In this document: one piece after another, positions 33,195-44,998 of the stretch
How positions within the stretch are numbered: the stretch's first letter is position 1
Layout of the letters: the number at the start of each line of letters is the position of its first letter
DNA from: Anagrus nilaparvatae
Taxonomy: Eukaryota > Arthropoda > Insecta > Hymenoptera > Mymaridae
Length of the DNA: 64,000 bases
Assembly: GCA_022575985.1 (NCBI GenBank)
Contig: JAKSXM010000231.1
Location: 20,560,501 to 20,624,500 of the forward strand
Direction: 5' to 3'
Position numbers and translations under genes: made by a program
The notes under the pieces: model-generated
What the model was told of the DNA's origin: nothing
The model's database searches: none
Seen by the model: only the letters and a program-made list of their open reading frames with translations

Positions 33195-34346
33195 GTATGA
33201 TTATTGTTTATAGTTATACAAATATTTGGTTAATTAACAACAATATTATTTAATATTTCTTAATTTTAATGCTTGACTCGCATAATTTGTTTATATTTCT
33301 CAATAATAAGTTTTGAGAATAAATAAATAAAATACTAAAATTTTATAATTATAAATATTATTAGTTTACAAATTCCTAAATATTATGAAATACTAAAAAT
33401 ACTTATGACATTGTTATCCAATTGCAATTTCTAAAATTATTAATTAATGATGTCATAAAATCTCCACCCCAAGTTTCCAGAAACGATAGTTTTTGGATGT
33501 CTGATTAGGAAATCAGACCAAATAATTGGATTATGACTTAAAAGCTGTTTAGTATGTTAGTATGATTACATGATATTATGTTTATATTATAGTGCAATGA
33601 CTTTGTAGCGTTGCTTTTAACGAGTCAGCAATATTATTATATTATTATTATTCTCTAAATTTTACATTTTTATTATGCGAATGCATATTTTATAATTACA
33701 CTGAAGTAAATTTATGTTAGATTTTTGTTTTGTTTTTTTTGATTTTTTTGTTTTTATTACAATTTTTATATTTACTTAACATTTATTGTTAGTGAAAAAG
33801 TTTAATATGTATTTAATTAACATTTTAAAGATTAAACTGGAATTAAAAATAACGAAATTTTTTTAAAAATTTGATACAAAGATTCAGTAAATTTACCTAT
33901 CTTACTTCCTCCCCACCAAGTTTGTGAGTGGAGTTTTTTTTATGATGACGTAATGAACAAATATTTGATTTAGGAAAATCAAAATAAAAATTTATCTTTA
34001 AATATTTTGTTATTTTTAGTTTTAGTTTTACATTATTATTTATGTTAGAAAGAAAATTTTACTGTTTTATTGTTAGTTAATATAAAAATATAAAATATTA
34101 TTAATAACAATGAATGATTCAGTAATTTTATTTTCTTTTGAAGTATGCAAAATTGTTTATTGTTAAAAAATTTTAAGATAGTTCTTCTTTAATTTTTATG
34201 TTAATTTTATTTCCTGACCTTTAATTCATGATAATAAAACAGTGAAATGATATTTGATATTATAATATTATATATTAAGGACATTTCTGTATATTTAATT
34301 TTTAGTAATATGATTTTAGAGGATTCTAGGTTGAGGTTTTTTTGGA
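33195..34346. other. AT-rich stretch without genes
   Basis: No supported gene. CTCCACCCCAAG near 33461 and GTGAGTGGAG near 33925, with nearby TGATGTCATA and TGATGACGTA, hint at a decayed inverted-repeat element, but the pairing is too poor to call. Confidence 0.35.
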
Positions 34347-34396
34347 GTTTTTAACTTTATGGATATTTATTAATAAATATCCATAAAGTTAAAAAC
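34347..34396. repeat. Perfect 50-bp palindrome
   Basis: GTTTTTAACTTTATGGATAT is followed without spacer by its complement, centred at TTATTAATAA. All 25 base pairs match. Confidence 0.85.
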
Positions 34397-34589
34397 AATT
34401 GTTTTGTTTTTAGGATAATTTTATAGAAATTTTGCATAAATTATAGATTGAAACTATTTGAGTTTTAATTAAGTGATTAAAACAAATGATGAAGAGAAAA
34501 ATAGTTTTTGGTTTTTAATTGTTTTTTTGAAATTCTTGTGTAATTGTAATTGTGAATTATATAATGTTGATAGAAGATACATAAATTTT

Positions 34590-35428
34590 TTATCACAGAA
34601 TATCTAACTGTTTTTATCACAGAATATATATAACTATTTATCACATTATAGGTCATACGACCTATTAAGGTCGTATGATTAATTGTTTCAACAATTTTAA
34701 TTTTTTTATAAGCTAAAATTAATATGTTGCTATGTCAAATTCTACATTGATACCTTTATTTATGAATTTTTTAAACTTTTGAACACGATTTTCTGGTTTT
34801 TTTTTTTCAAAAACCTACCCCTATGATTATTTAAGCAATTTTATTTTGTTTATAAGCCAGAATAAGTATGTTTTAATAATTCGACAAAAACATGAATTCC
34901 GTTGTAATATTACGTTAAATAAATAATCTTGCATACTAACACAAGAGTTAATTTTATTTGTTATATGATTTTAAAGTTTAAATTGTGCAAGCAAAAAATG
35001 GGGTTGGTTTAGCAACTTTAGCAACGAATTTTAGCTTATAAACAAATTAAAATTGTTTAAACAATTATTATAAGTAAGATTTTTAAAAAAAAGAACCTGC
35101 AAATCGTGATCAGATGGTCAAAAAATACATGAATAAAGGTGTCACACGTAATTTTTAAAAAAATTTTGTTTTAATAAATTATAAAAAACTTAATATTGTT
35201 TGAACAATTAATTCTACGACATTTCAAATTAAAAATTCGGGTATAGCAATAAAAAATTATACAAAATTGGTGATCTTTTTTCGAAATCACGAAAACTGTA
35301 AGCTACGGAATTCATGTTTTTGTCGAATTTTACGTAGCAACATACTAATTTTGGCTTATTAACAAAATAATATTGTTTAAACAATTATTAAAAGTAAGCT
35401 TTTTGCAAAAAAGAACTTGAAAATCGTG
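34590..35428. repeat. Degenerate repeat array with TTGTTTAAACAATTA motifs
   Basis: Variants of ATTGTTTAAACAATTA, CATACGACCTTATAAATTAAA and GGGTCAAAAAATACAT recur irregularly and in both orientations. No coding sequence. Confidence 0.5.
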
Positions 35429-36073
35429 ATCAGAGGGTCAAAAAATACATAAAAAAAAATTAAATATTGTTTAAACAATTAATCATACGACCTTATAAAT
35501 TAAAAATTCGGATTCAGTGAGTAAATTGTTAACAACAAATAATTGACCACGAATTTTGCAAAACGGACCTTGGATTCGTGGTTAGGGGGTCAAAAAACAT
35601 AAACTCCACCTATCTTTTTCCATGAAGCTTTAATGGCATTAAATAACATGCCTGACGACAGGACCCAAAAAAACGTTATTTTTAAGGTTACGCCAAATTT
35701 TAAGAAAATATTATGGCTAAATAAAAGGAAAAGTTTTTTCCATGGAGCTTTTATGGCATCAGAGGGTCAAAAAATACATAAAAAAAATTAAATATTGTTA
35801 AAACAATTAATCATACGACCTTATAAATTAAAAATTCGGATTCAGTGAGTAAATTGTTAACAACAAATAATTGACCACAAATTTTGCAAAACGGACCTCG
35901 GATTCGTGGTTAGGGGGTCAAAAAACATAAATTCCAGCCATTTGTTTCCATGGAGCTTTTATGGCATTAAATAACATGCGTGACGACAGGATCCAAAAAA
36001 ACGTTATTTTTGAAGTTAGGCTAAATTTTAAGAAAATATTATAGCTAAATAAAAGGAAAAGTTAAATTTTGTA
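35429..36073. repeat. Tandem pair of about 329-bp units
   Basis: ATCAGAGGGTCAAAAAATAC starts units at 35429 and 35758. Both continue through GAATTTTGCAAAACGGACCT-like text, CATGACTGACGACAGG-like text and AAATAAAAGGAAAAGTT. The two units differ at scattered positions. Confidence 0.75.
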
Positions 36074-37239
36074 TAAAATAGGTAAGAAACAGCACAAAAA
36101 AATTCCGCAAATTACACCAAATATGGCAAAAATTAAAAAAATTAATAGGGTATTTTTCATTCTTGCTCCTAAAATGGGCATTTTAATTGAGCTAACGAAT
36201 ACTTACGCGTACTGACGTTAAAGTACATACAAAAAGGCAACTTTAAAAAAAAAATTACCCTACCATGTTTTTGCATAAAATGGCGCTAATTTTAAAATTG
36301 CTCAATTTTTGCGAAAAAATTTGATTTTTGGCTAAAAAAAAATTTTTTTCTCACAAAAATTTAACCTCATGGTCCGTCATTAAAATATATATTTCCTGAG
36401 ATTTTCATAAAAATCTGATTATTTTTGCCTAAGTTATTAAAAAAAATTTTTAATTGGACAAAATTGGATTTTTGGAGGTTAGGATGTATTTTAATAGTAA
36501 CCCCACCCAATTAGTTCCATTCTCTGTCTAATTACGAAAATTTTACATTTTTTTTTTTTGTGACCATTTAAAACGGAGATATGACAAAATCCGATAGCAA
36601 ACTTCTTAAAATTTAGGAAAAAGTAGTTTTTGCCATATATCTGGCCAAGCGTTCCTCCGGGACACATAAGAAATCAGATTCCTTCTTACATATTTATATT
36701 AAACACAAAAAAAAAAAAAAAAATTGCACTTTCCTTTTACATCACTTTTCAGTGATTTTTATGGCTAATTTGCATCCACTATAATTCATTTACTTTTAAA
36801 GTATTTTGAAATATTTTTAAATTTTACTTATAATTTTTTTTTGCCTGATAATTATTTTTTTTTATTTTTACAAAAATTTTTACAGGATAACCAAAATTAT
36901 TTCTGTTATCACTAAAAATATAAATAGAATAATTTTTTGGTTAGTTTTGCAAAAAAAATTTGTAAAAACATGAAAAAAATAATTCTGTAGTTAAAAAAAA
37001 TAATATAAGTATACCTTAACTGTACCTTAACCCTAGATCTGAAAAAAACTATGCAATGATGCATCTTCCCAATGACTGCGTGATAAGGCAACTTAACATT
37101 TTTGCGTAGTTTTTGCCTAAACCACAGTCGTTCAAAAAATAACTACGAAACAATAATTTAAATCATACAGCCTAAAAGTTTTCTTTTTCGTCGTCATTTA
37201 GTTAAACACTTTTATTTTAATTTTAGATGATCATAATTT
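36074..37239. other. No recognisable gene
   Basis: AT-rich sequence with homopolymer runs. I find no ORF, structured repeat or RNA gene that I can support. Confidence 0.35.
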
Positions 37240-38180
37240 CACTGGTGGAAAAAAAAAGAGTACAAAAAAGTACAAAAAAATTCAAAAGTATTCATAATGT
37301 ATTAAAAACTATTCTAAAGTAATGCAAAAAAATTCTTAAGAATTTATAACAATTCAAAACTGTGCACAAAAAAAGTTCAAAAGTGTAACAATTTGCCGTC
37401 CTCGAAAATACTTTTATACTTTTTTGAATTGTTTTGAATACTTTGAAATACTTTAAAATAGTTTTGAATAATTTAAAAATTTAAAAATTTTTATTAAATT
37501 CATAATATTTATTTGTTTTATTTTTGCATTTTTCAACTGAAAAAATTAATATTCTAATTTAATATTGAATAATCCGGGTTTATCCGCGAGAGCAAAAAAT
37601 TAGTTGCGAAAAAGTGAATTACTTTATCACAATAGAGTCAAGATAAATTCGCTCTTATAAGCAGTTGAAAATACATTTTATTAACGAATACAAAAAAAGG
37701 TGAGAGGCCATCTATCTACGTTTAAAAAAAATATTAAAAATATTATTTTTTTTTAATCTTCTAGATGGCACCTTCTATTTTTTTGTATCTCGTTAACAAA
37801 ATGTATTTTCCACTGCTTATAAGAGCGAATTTATCTTGACACTATCGTGATAAAGTAATTCACTTTTTCGCAACTAATTTTTTGCTCTCGCGGATAAACC
37901 CGCATTATTCAATATTAAATTAGAATATTAATTTTTTCAATTTTTAAATTATTCAAAACTATTTTAAAGTATTTCAAAGTATTCAAAACACTTCAAAAAA
38001 GTATAAAAGTATTTTCGAGGACGGCAAATTATTACACTTTTGAACTTTTTTTGTGCACAGTTTTGAATTGTTATAAATTCTTAAGAATTTTTTTGCATTA
38101 CTTTAGAATATTTTTTAATACATTATGAATACTTTTAAATTTTTTTGTACTTTTTCGTACTCTTTTTTTTTCCACAAGTG
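37240..38180. mobile_element. 941-bp foldback element, nearly complete palindrome
   Basis: The left end is CACTGGTGGAAAAAAAAAGA, and the right end reads TCTTTTTTTTTCCACAAGTG. The arms pair over almost their whole length: GCCGTCCTCGAAAATACTTT at about 37397 mirrors the complement near 38010, and TATCCGCGAGAGCAAAAAAT at 37580 mirrors 37880. The centre is near 37720. No coding capacity. The TTT on both sides could be a 3-bp duplication but carries little information. Confidence 0.75.
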
Positions 38181-38334
38181 TTTGTTTTTTGCTGTTTAAT
38201 GATTCTATTTAAAAATTTACTAAAAAAAAAATAATTTAAAAAAAAAAGTTTATTTTTGGCGATGCGCGTGCAGCGTAGTCGGCTTGACATACTTTATAGA
38301 GCCTCAAACCTATATTTAATGCCAAAAATTGATT

Positions 38335-39060
38335 TTCGAGGGTTTCCAGGTCCGCCATAGTGGAAAACCTAAAAATGTTCAAATTATGAAAAACATCATC
38401 TCAGATTCGTTTTTATTAAGTATAAGAACCTAAATCTAATGCCAAAATTTAATTTTCGGGTGTTTACGGGTCCGCCATATTAGAATACCAAAAAATATTT
38501 AAAGGACAAAGTATGAGAAATAGCATTTAAAATTCGTTTTTGTTGAGCCTGAAAACCCAAAAAATGGGCAGGAAATAGACTTTCGGGTGTTTTCCAAGTT
38601 ATCGGGTCCACCATATTGGAATACTGAAAAATATTTGAAGGTTAAAGCATGAAATTTCGCATCTCAAATTCGTTATTGTTGAGCTTGAAAACCCAAAAAA
38701 TAGACAGGAAATGGATAGCAAATAGACAGGAAATAGACATTCGGGTGTTTTCAGAGTTTTCGGGTCCACCATATTGGAAAACCGAAAAATCTGTAAGACC
38801 AAATTATGAGAAACAGTAACATAAATTCGTTTTTATTTAGCATGAAAACCCACATCTAATGCAAAAAAATGATTTTTGAGTGTTTTACAATTTTTCGGGT
38901 CCGCCATATTGGAAAACCGAAAAATATTTTAAGGTCAAAAAATAAAAATTCGCATCGCAGATTTGCTTTCCTTGTATTTGTCTGAAAACCCAATTCCTTT
39001 AAAGGAAATTGATTTTCGGGTGTAATTAGAGTTTTCGGGTCCACCATATTGAAAAAATAA
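38335..39060. repeat. Satellite-like tandem array, about six units
   Basis: A unit of about 120-165 bp centred on CGGGTCCACCATATTGGAAA recurs near 38348, 38466, 38595, 38760, 38898 and 39036. Each unit also carries TTTTCGGGTGTTT and a GAAAACCCA block. Units are diverged and vary in length. Confidence 0.75.
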
Positions 39061-39478
39061 ATACCCCTTTTTTCGTTAAATCATATTTTTAATTAATATG
39101 ATTAAAATAATACCATTCCGAAAATTACCTGGACCCCTTTGGAACTTTATTTGGATTTGTCATCCATATTTGTAAGATTTTTATATTTTGTGCACAAAAT
39201 TTCGCGATTTTATGCACAAGCTTGTACACAAGCTTGTACACAACGTTGTGTACAACGCTTACACAGAATTTTTCGATACGGGATGGGGGCAAATTGTCGC
39301 CATATGGGCGAATCTGCCCAATCATTAAAAAAATAAGTTGGCACGTCGAAGCTATGATCACATAAAAAATCCAGCACAAGCATCAAAAGCCATCTTTTTA
39401 AAAATCAAACAGATTTGCCCATGGAGAGCAATTTTCGCCGCGAAGTTGCCGTTAGGAAAAAGTTTGCTAGAGTGAAAA
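39061..39478. other. No recognisable gene
   Basis: Contains a local run of palindromic words (ACAAGCTTGTACACAAGCTT, then CAACGTTGTGTACA at 39217-39256). Nothing else can be supported. Confidence 0.4.
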
Positions 39479-39492
39479 CTGAAAATTTTTGC

Positions 39493-39966
39493 AAAAAGTA
39501 AATTAAAGAAGTTCGTTAAATTAGGTAAAGATAAAATAAACAAAAATGAAAATTCAGGTGTAGTCTATCAGATAAATTGTAAATCATGCGATCATAGGTA
39601 TATAGGTCAAACATCTCGGAAATTGGGTATCAGGATTGGAGAGCATGAAAAAGATGTTGTATAAAATTGTAGTCGTAACGTCTTAAACATGCATAGTAAA
39701 TTCTTTAAACATAAAATCGACTTTGAGAATATCATCATTTTAGACAGGGAAAAAAATTATAGAAAACGATTACATTCAGAGATGATGCTTATAGAATATA
39801 ACGATAATACCATGAATAGAATAGAAGACACCTGTTTTTTAAAAGGCCACTTTAAAAACACGAAACGTTTGATTAAAAAGAGCAAAAAGATTAAAAAACG
39901 AATTTTTTGTTATAAAAATAGACTGGGGTTAAATATAAAGAGTAGAATAATAAGAAAACGGAAATA
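39493..39966 (+). pseudogene. GIY-YIG endonuclease domain of a Penelope-like retroelement
   Basis: The frame reads KLKKFVKLGKDKI, then SGVVYQINCKSCDHRYIGQT, then RIGEHEKDV. An in-frame TAA interrupts it near 39662, after which it continues with FENIIILDREKNYRKRLHSE and LIEYNDNTMN. The paired VVYQI and RYIGQT strands are the GIY and YIG motifs. The Cys pair (CKSC) between them and the downstream Arg and Glu (RKRLHSE) fit the endonuclease found at the C-terminus of Penelope-like elements, which primes reverse transcription at nicked DNA. With one internal stop and no RT, it is inactive. Confidence 0.75.
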
Positions 39967-40370
39967 ATAAAAATTAAATAAAAATTTTTTTAAACCTAAA
40001 GCACTTGAACATTTAGATATATGTTAAAAATCATACAGAAGAGTTGAGAGACCGACAAATAAATTATTTTGAAAATTTATAGATTCAGAGTATTTAATAA
40101 TAAGTAATAAGTTTCATATCAAAAAATAGTCATTAAAAATGTACGTTAGAGTTACAAACTTTATATTTTGTTTATATTATGTTCCTTCGTGTAAAAAAAT
40201 CTAGCACTTGTAAAATTTTTTAAAAGCTCAAAGATTAGTATAAGATCGTAACTCAGTGAAGAATATTGTATATTCTTTACTTTAAAATATTTAATAAGGT
40301 AATGTTTAATTTTAAATTTGGAATTATGTAAAAAAGTTGTTATGAAATTGTAAAATATTGTAAATTTTTA

Positions 40371-40411
40371 GCCTTGATAATGAAGACTGAAGGTCTTCGA
40401 AACGTGGGCAA
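40371..40411 (+). ncRNA. Hammerhead-like RNA motif of a Penelope-like element
   Basis: GCCTTGATAAT is followed by a perfect 6-bp stem, GAAGAC with GTCTTC, and then GAAACGTGGGC. A helix followed by GAAAC is the right half of a hammerhead core, and Penelope-like elements are known to carry such ribozymes. The left core (CTGATGA in active ribozymes) is degenerate here, so activity is doubtful. It lies about 400 bp after the GIY-YIG coding region. Confidence 0.5.
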
Positions 40412-40540
40412 TTTATTGAAAAAATGAAGCAAATTGTTAGCTCAGAAATCAAATATTTTTATTTAATATAAAAACTATTCTTTTTTTTATCATTTTTGTT
40501 CCAACATCTTGGAAAATCGGAAAATATGCTAGAGTGAAAA

Positions 40541-42069
40541 ATAAATATTTTCATTCATAAAAACTGTTTTTTTAACCTCGAAAACTCACTGGTAATGAAG
40601 AAAGTTACTTTATTATTATTTCTTGGTCCAACATCTTGGAAAATCAGATAATAGTTTCAGGTAAAAAATTAAAAATTATACTTCTAGGATATTAGCTTTC
40701 CCTCGAACCATTCATTATCATCCGGTAGGTATTTCGGGAGATAACAGAAAGCTTCAGGAAATTGTGTCCCTGAATTCAGAGAGTTAACTCTTTAAATTCA
40801 GAGAGTTATCTCTATGATGTTAGGGAGTTATAATTCTCTGAGTCAGGGAGTTTTACTACGTGGTTATTTTTGTTAGAGATATTGGGAATGGGAATTGGGT
40901 CTCAAGGGGTCAAAATAAATTAAGAGGCGCAAAAGTATACTCTAAGGATACAAGTTACCCTAAAGGGCCCATTTGATTCACTTTGGGCTAAAATCAAAAC
41001 ATTCTTGTAAAAATTAATTTTTGGGTTGTTACACTGGACTCTGAGGAATCGAAATGAATCTTGGAAGTTCTAAATGACCGTTGTTAGGGGGAAATAGGCC
41101 CCACGTGATTGTTATTCATTCTTTTTGTAAAAATTTATCTCTGGGTGTGAAAATGGACTCTGGGTGTTCAAAGGGATTCCCGGGGCTCAGAGCAGTCCTA
41201 CTCGGTGGAAATTCCCCCCTATGGGGCTGTAATTTTGATTTTAAAAGGTTATTTGCACCTAACAGGCCGCTGTTGACGCTAGAGATACATTTTGAATGCC
41301 GAAATCCGTTTTCATTCTCAGAGATATATTTTTACAAAAAAAATGTATTATTACAGCCCCAAAGGGACCTTTTTGCCCTAACTTACATACACCGTTATCC
41401 ATAGTGGAATGAAAATTTGCACTTAAAAATATTCGTCAGCTGTATATAGTCCAATTGTACACATTTACGTCCCGCTTTGGATACCGCTTATAACCATTAA
41501 AAATAAATTCTGGGTATTGGAAAACTATAGATGGCTGACGTTAAATAGGGGGATAATACGTAACGCAACATTCAATTATTAAATTATTTTTTTTTTATAT
41601 GACAAAAAAGAAAATTTAAGTGAGGTTTTCATGGAATCAGTAAATAAGCAATTAATTTGCAACAACTTCAGTTTCTTGCGGCAAGCTGAAGATGCTGCAC
41701 GCGCATTATGAAAATTTTTTAAATTTTCGTAAATTATTTGTTTATACTTCTAATAAAAATTAAGTGTTCTAACTTAGCAAGGAAGTAGATAAGAATTTTT
41801 TCTAAGGTTTCAATTCATACACAAACTAAATTTTATTTTTATTTTTAAATTAAATTTTAATTTTTTTTTTACTGAACTGAATACTGGAATACCTAAAGTG
41901 AGTTTTCAAATAGATTCCGAAGATAATATTGCAAAAATATTAACATTTTTATTTTTTATCAAGCAAAGATTTAAGGTTATTTTTTTGTTTTATTAATGAA
42001 TTGAGATCTTTGCAAAAGTTTTTTAGCAATGACATTTAAATTTTGTTTTTTGAGGCTTTTTTTTAACAG
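40541..42069. other. Repeat-like sequence without a supported gene
   Basis: TTCCAACATCTTGGAAAATC (about 40499) recurs as GTCCAACATCTTGGAAAATC near 40626. A run of GAGAGTTA-type words lies at 40778-40850. A more G+C-balanced patch at 41040-41400 contains the inverted pair GGGGCTGTAAT and ATTACAGCCCC. None encodes a convincing protein. Confidence 0.35.
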
Positions 42070-42155
42070 CTAGTGAAGCAGCAAAAGCTTTGAGTGGGCT
42101 TGTCACAAGGACAAATATTGTTTTATTTTCAGATAAATGGTTAAAGTACAGCGAG
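42070..42155 (+). CDS. Candidate internal exon of a host gene (86 bp)
   Basis: A pyrimidine-rich run ending TTTTTTTTAACAG lies directly before, and a consensus donor GTAAGTAT directly after. The one open frame across the exon encodes 28 codons after a two-base start: SEAAKALSGLVTRTN followed by IVLFSDKWLKYSE. It ends exactly on a codon boundary. The composition is protein-like and far from the AT-rich surroundings. I do not recognise the family. No flanking exon could be found with confidence; a short frame at 41629-41706 is not supported by splice signals. This may be a lone exon within very large introns or a relic. Confidence 0.3.
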
Positions 42156-44250
42156 GTAAGTATCTAAGTTTCACCTATATTTTTTTTTATAAGAATTCCC
42201 GTAAAATTAACCTAAAAATCATTATTTTTATATTTTTAGTGTTAAAAATATAAGAGAAAGAATTTAGTTTAATCTTCGAAAAATTTTGTAACATAAAAAA
42301 AAACTGATAAAAAAATGATAAGTTAAATGTAGAAATACTGCTACTGTACTTTAAGATATTAGGGTAGTGAAAATTTATGATAACAGAAATGAATGAAACT
42401 TATAAAATATAAAGATAAAGTCTTTAAAAAATGAAGTAAACTTTCTTTTACAACTTTGGTTGCCTAATTATTATTTAATCAAGAAAAAGGTGTAGGTAGT
42501 TTAACATTGCTCTTATGGAAAACCATCTTTGGAGCTTTTGAAAAGTATGATTGCGATAACACAGATTAATGAAACTTAAATATATGGTAAATAAAAGCTC
42601 AAAGATTATATTTCCAATTTGTTTTACTTGTTTCATTGCATAATTATTAAATAATTAAATAAAAAGTATGTAAATAACCTAGTATTATACTAATACATAT
42701 ACGATTTTACATATGTATGTAGCGCCGATAATTCAGAAATCGAAAAAAAATACCAACAAAATGGCGTATCACTATCCTAATACTTAAAAAAAATACAAGT
42801 TTTTATGAACTTGATTTTAAGTTTTTGAAAATTTGATATTTTTAACTTGAAAATTTGAAGTAAAAATGATTGCATAATTTTACTTTGTACCCAATTAGCA
42901 CAATTTGATAAACACTTATTGCAATTTAAAAGAAGAAGTATCCAAAATACTAAGTTTATGTTACATTCTAACTAACTTTTTAAAAACTTTATATTTTGGA
43001 CTTTTAAATTTGAAGTATGAAAACTTTGCAAATCTACTTTTTACCTTATTATTACTAAGATAGTAAAAAGTTATTCCATTTTTTTTTTACTAAAAATTGT
43101 AAAGTCCAAAATATAAAGTTTTAACAAAGTTGGTTAGAATTGAACATAAACTTAGTATTGTTGACTTTGAAATTTTTAATTCCAATAATTTTTTATCATC
43201 TTAGTATGCTAATTTTTCGGCTTAAAATTTATAAATTAGCAATATCCACTTTGTAAAAGCTTAGTAGTACAATCGATTTTAAATTAAAAATGTAAGAAAT
43301 GCTTGACCCAAAATTGATCCCAAGTTTTGACAAACTCGCGGATAATTTTGTGTAAGATTTTTTGAGATGTTGTGATTTTAATATCGATTATACAAAGTTT
43401 TTATTAATTTTCAAAAAACTTTGTACAGATTTAGTAACAATAAGATTTAAAAATAAAGGACGGCTAGAGATTATATACCTTGAATTATGCCAAGTTGATA
43501 AAAACTTGTCAAATTTTTTATTCTAACTTGAAACTTGATGTCTAACTTTGAGTCTATCAACAGCAAGTTAAAAAAAACAATGCAAAAAGCTGTGGTAAAG
43601 TTTGTAACAACTTAATTCTCTGCAGTTAATTAAAATTTTAAAATTTTACAAAGTCTAAAGTGTCTCAATAGACAAATTCGTAACAAACTTTGTACAAACT
43701 TAAGTTTGTATGTTGTTTGCTTTGTTTTTGTTTTTATTTTACTTGAACGCAATATAAAACAAAATTTTCAAATTAATTACTCTATTTAACTCTTTTTTAA
43801 TTGAAAAGTTTTTAATATTTTGATTTTTTCTATTAAGTTAAAATATTCTATTAATATAAAAATTACAATAATTTTAATTAACCTTAATAAATTTCTTTAT
43901 AGTTACTTCTAAGAAATTAGTTGGAAATGCTGCAAACTGACAGATGTTTGTAAATAAAGGGGACTTGAAAAAAAATAATGAAACTGTTGAACTTTTTATT
44001 GTATTCAATAAATCATTCTAAAAAGGGATAAAAATTTAGGGGAAATTATTAGCTTTTATTATGCTAATTTAATTTATTTGAAATACCATTAGTATTGCAA
44101 TGTTTAAGTTTCAGCTCTAAAGTATCCCTGCGTAATTGGCTTAATTTATGATTCTGTATAAATTATTTAAAGGTACGTTGCATAGTTATCTTGTGTTACA
44201 TAAGTTATTACGTACGTATAATAATACTAAATAATTTGATTAAACTATAT
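42156..44250. other. AT-rich stretch with a palindromic core
   Basis: An imperfect palindrome at about 42935-43180 has arms sharing AAGTCCAAAATATAAAGTTT and AACATAAACTTAGTAT, centred near 43055. The rest is non-coding and shows nothing I can name. Confidence 0.45.
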
Positions 44251-44998
44251 ATGGGAATATCCATTACATTTCATACGTAAGTATAGACAAGCGCATGTCA
44301 CTGACTGATTTCAAAATTGCAGATCTTGTTTGGGGTCATAAAAAACTCCACGAGTCTAATTTTTAACTTTCTAGAACAATATGGGGCCAAGTTATGGTCT
44401 CTAAAAAGTCAAAAAAATAGCCATCCCCTTATTATTCAGTCATATTACTTCCAGTTGGTTGCATTTTTTGGTATAGGATTCAACTTTTACCAAAAAAAAA
44501 TTTATAGCCACTTTTATCTAGTACATTTTTTTGCCATAAAAAATTTAAGATGGCTGAAATGAAAAAAAACAAGGTTTTTAACTTAGTGCCAAATCCGTAA
44601 AACTTTATAAAACTACTTTCAGTTGGTCGCAAAATTTTGTGCTAAATACTTGTCTTTGAAATGCGACCTATAAAATTAAAAATAGCTTATTTTAACCAGA
44701 GAAATGTGGATTTTAGTTTGGTAGTTTTTCGGAAATATTGGTTTTTCTATATTTTCAAATTACTTAACTTTTTTTCTATACAATAACCAAATTGGCTCAA
44801 ATTTCATTTAAAAAAAGGCGCAATTTCAAAAATTGGTTAAAATAGGTAATTTTTTGAACCTTTAAAAGGCCATAACTTGGCCTCAGATTGTTCTAAAGGG
44901 CTAAAAATTCGGTTAGTAGTTTTTTATGACCCAAAAAAAATCTGAAATTTTGGGCTTAATTAATGACATGCGTGCCCCCACTTTTGTATGAAAAGTAA

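Larger units (their letters stand above)
39479..40527 (+). mobile_element. 5'-truncated Penelope-like element
   Basis: The fragment encodes the C-terminal GIY-YIG region and a 3' tail with a hammerhead-like motif. GCTAGAGTGAAAA occurs at 39466-39478 and 40528-40540, a candidate 13-bp target duplication. The RT domain is absent, consistent with 5' truncation. Confidence 0.6.

Noticed and set aside
33440..33965. Possible MITE with CTCCACC and GTGGAG ends
   Set aside because: Arms pair poorly and no target duplication could be found.
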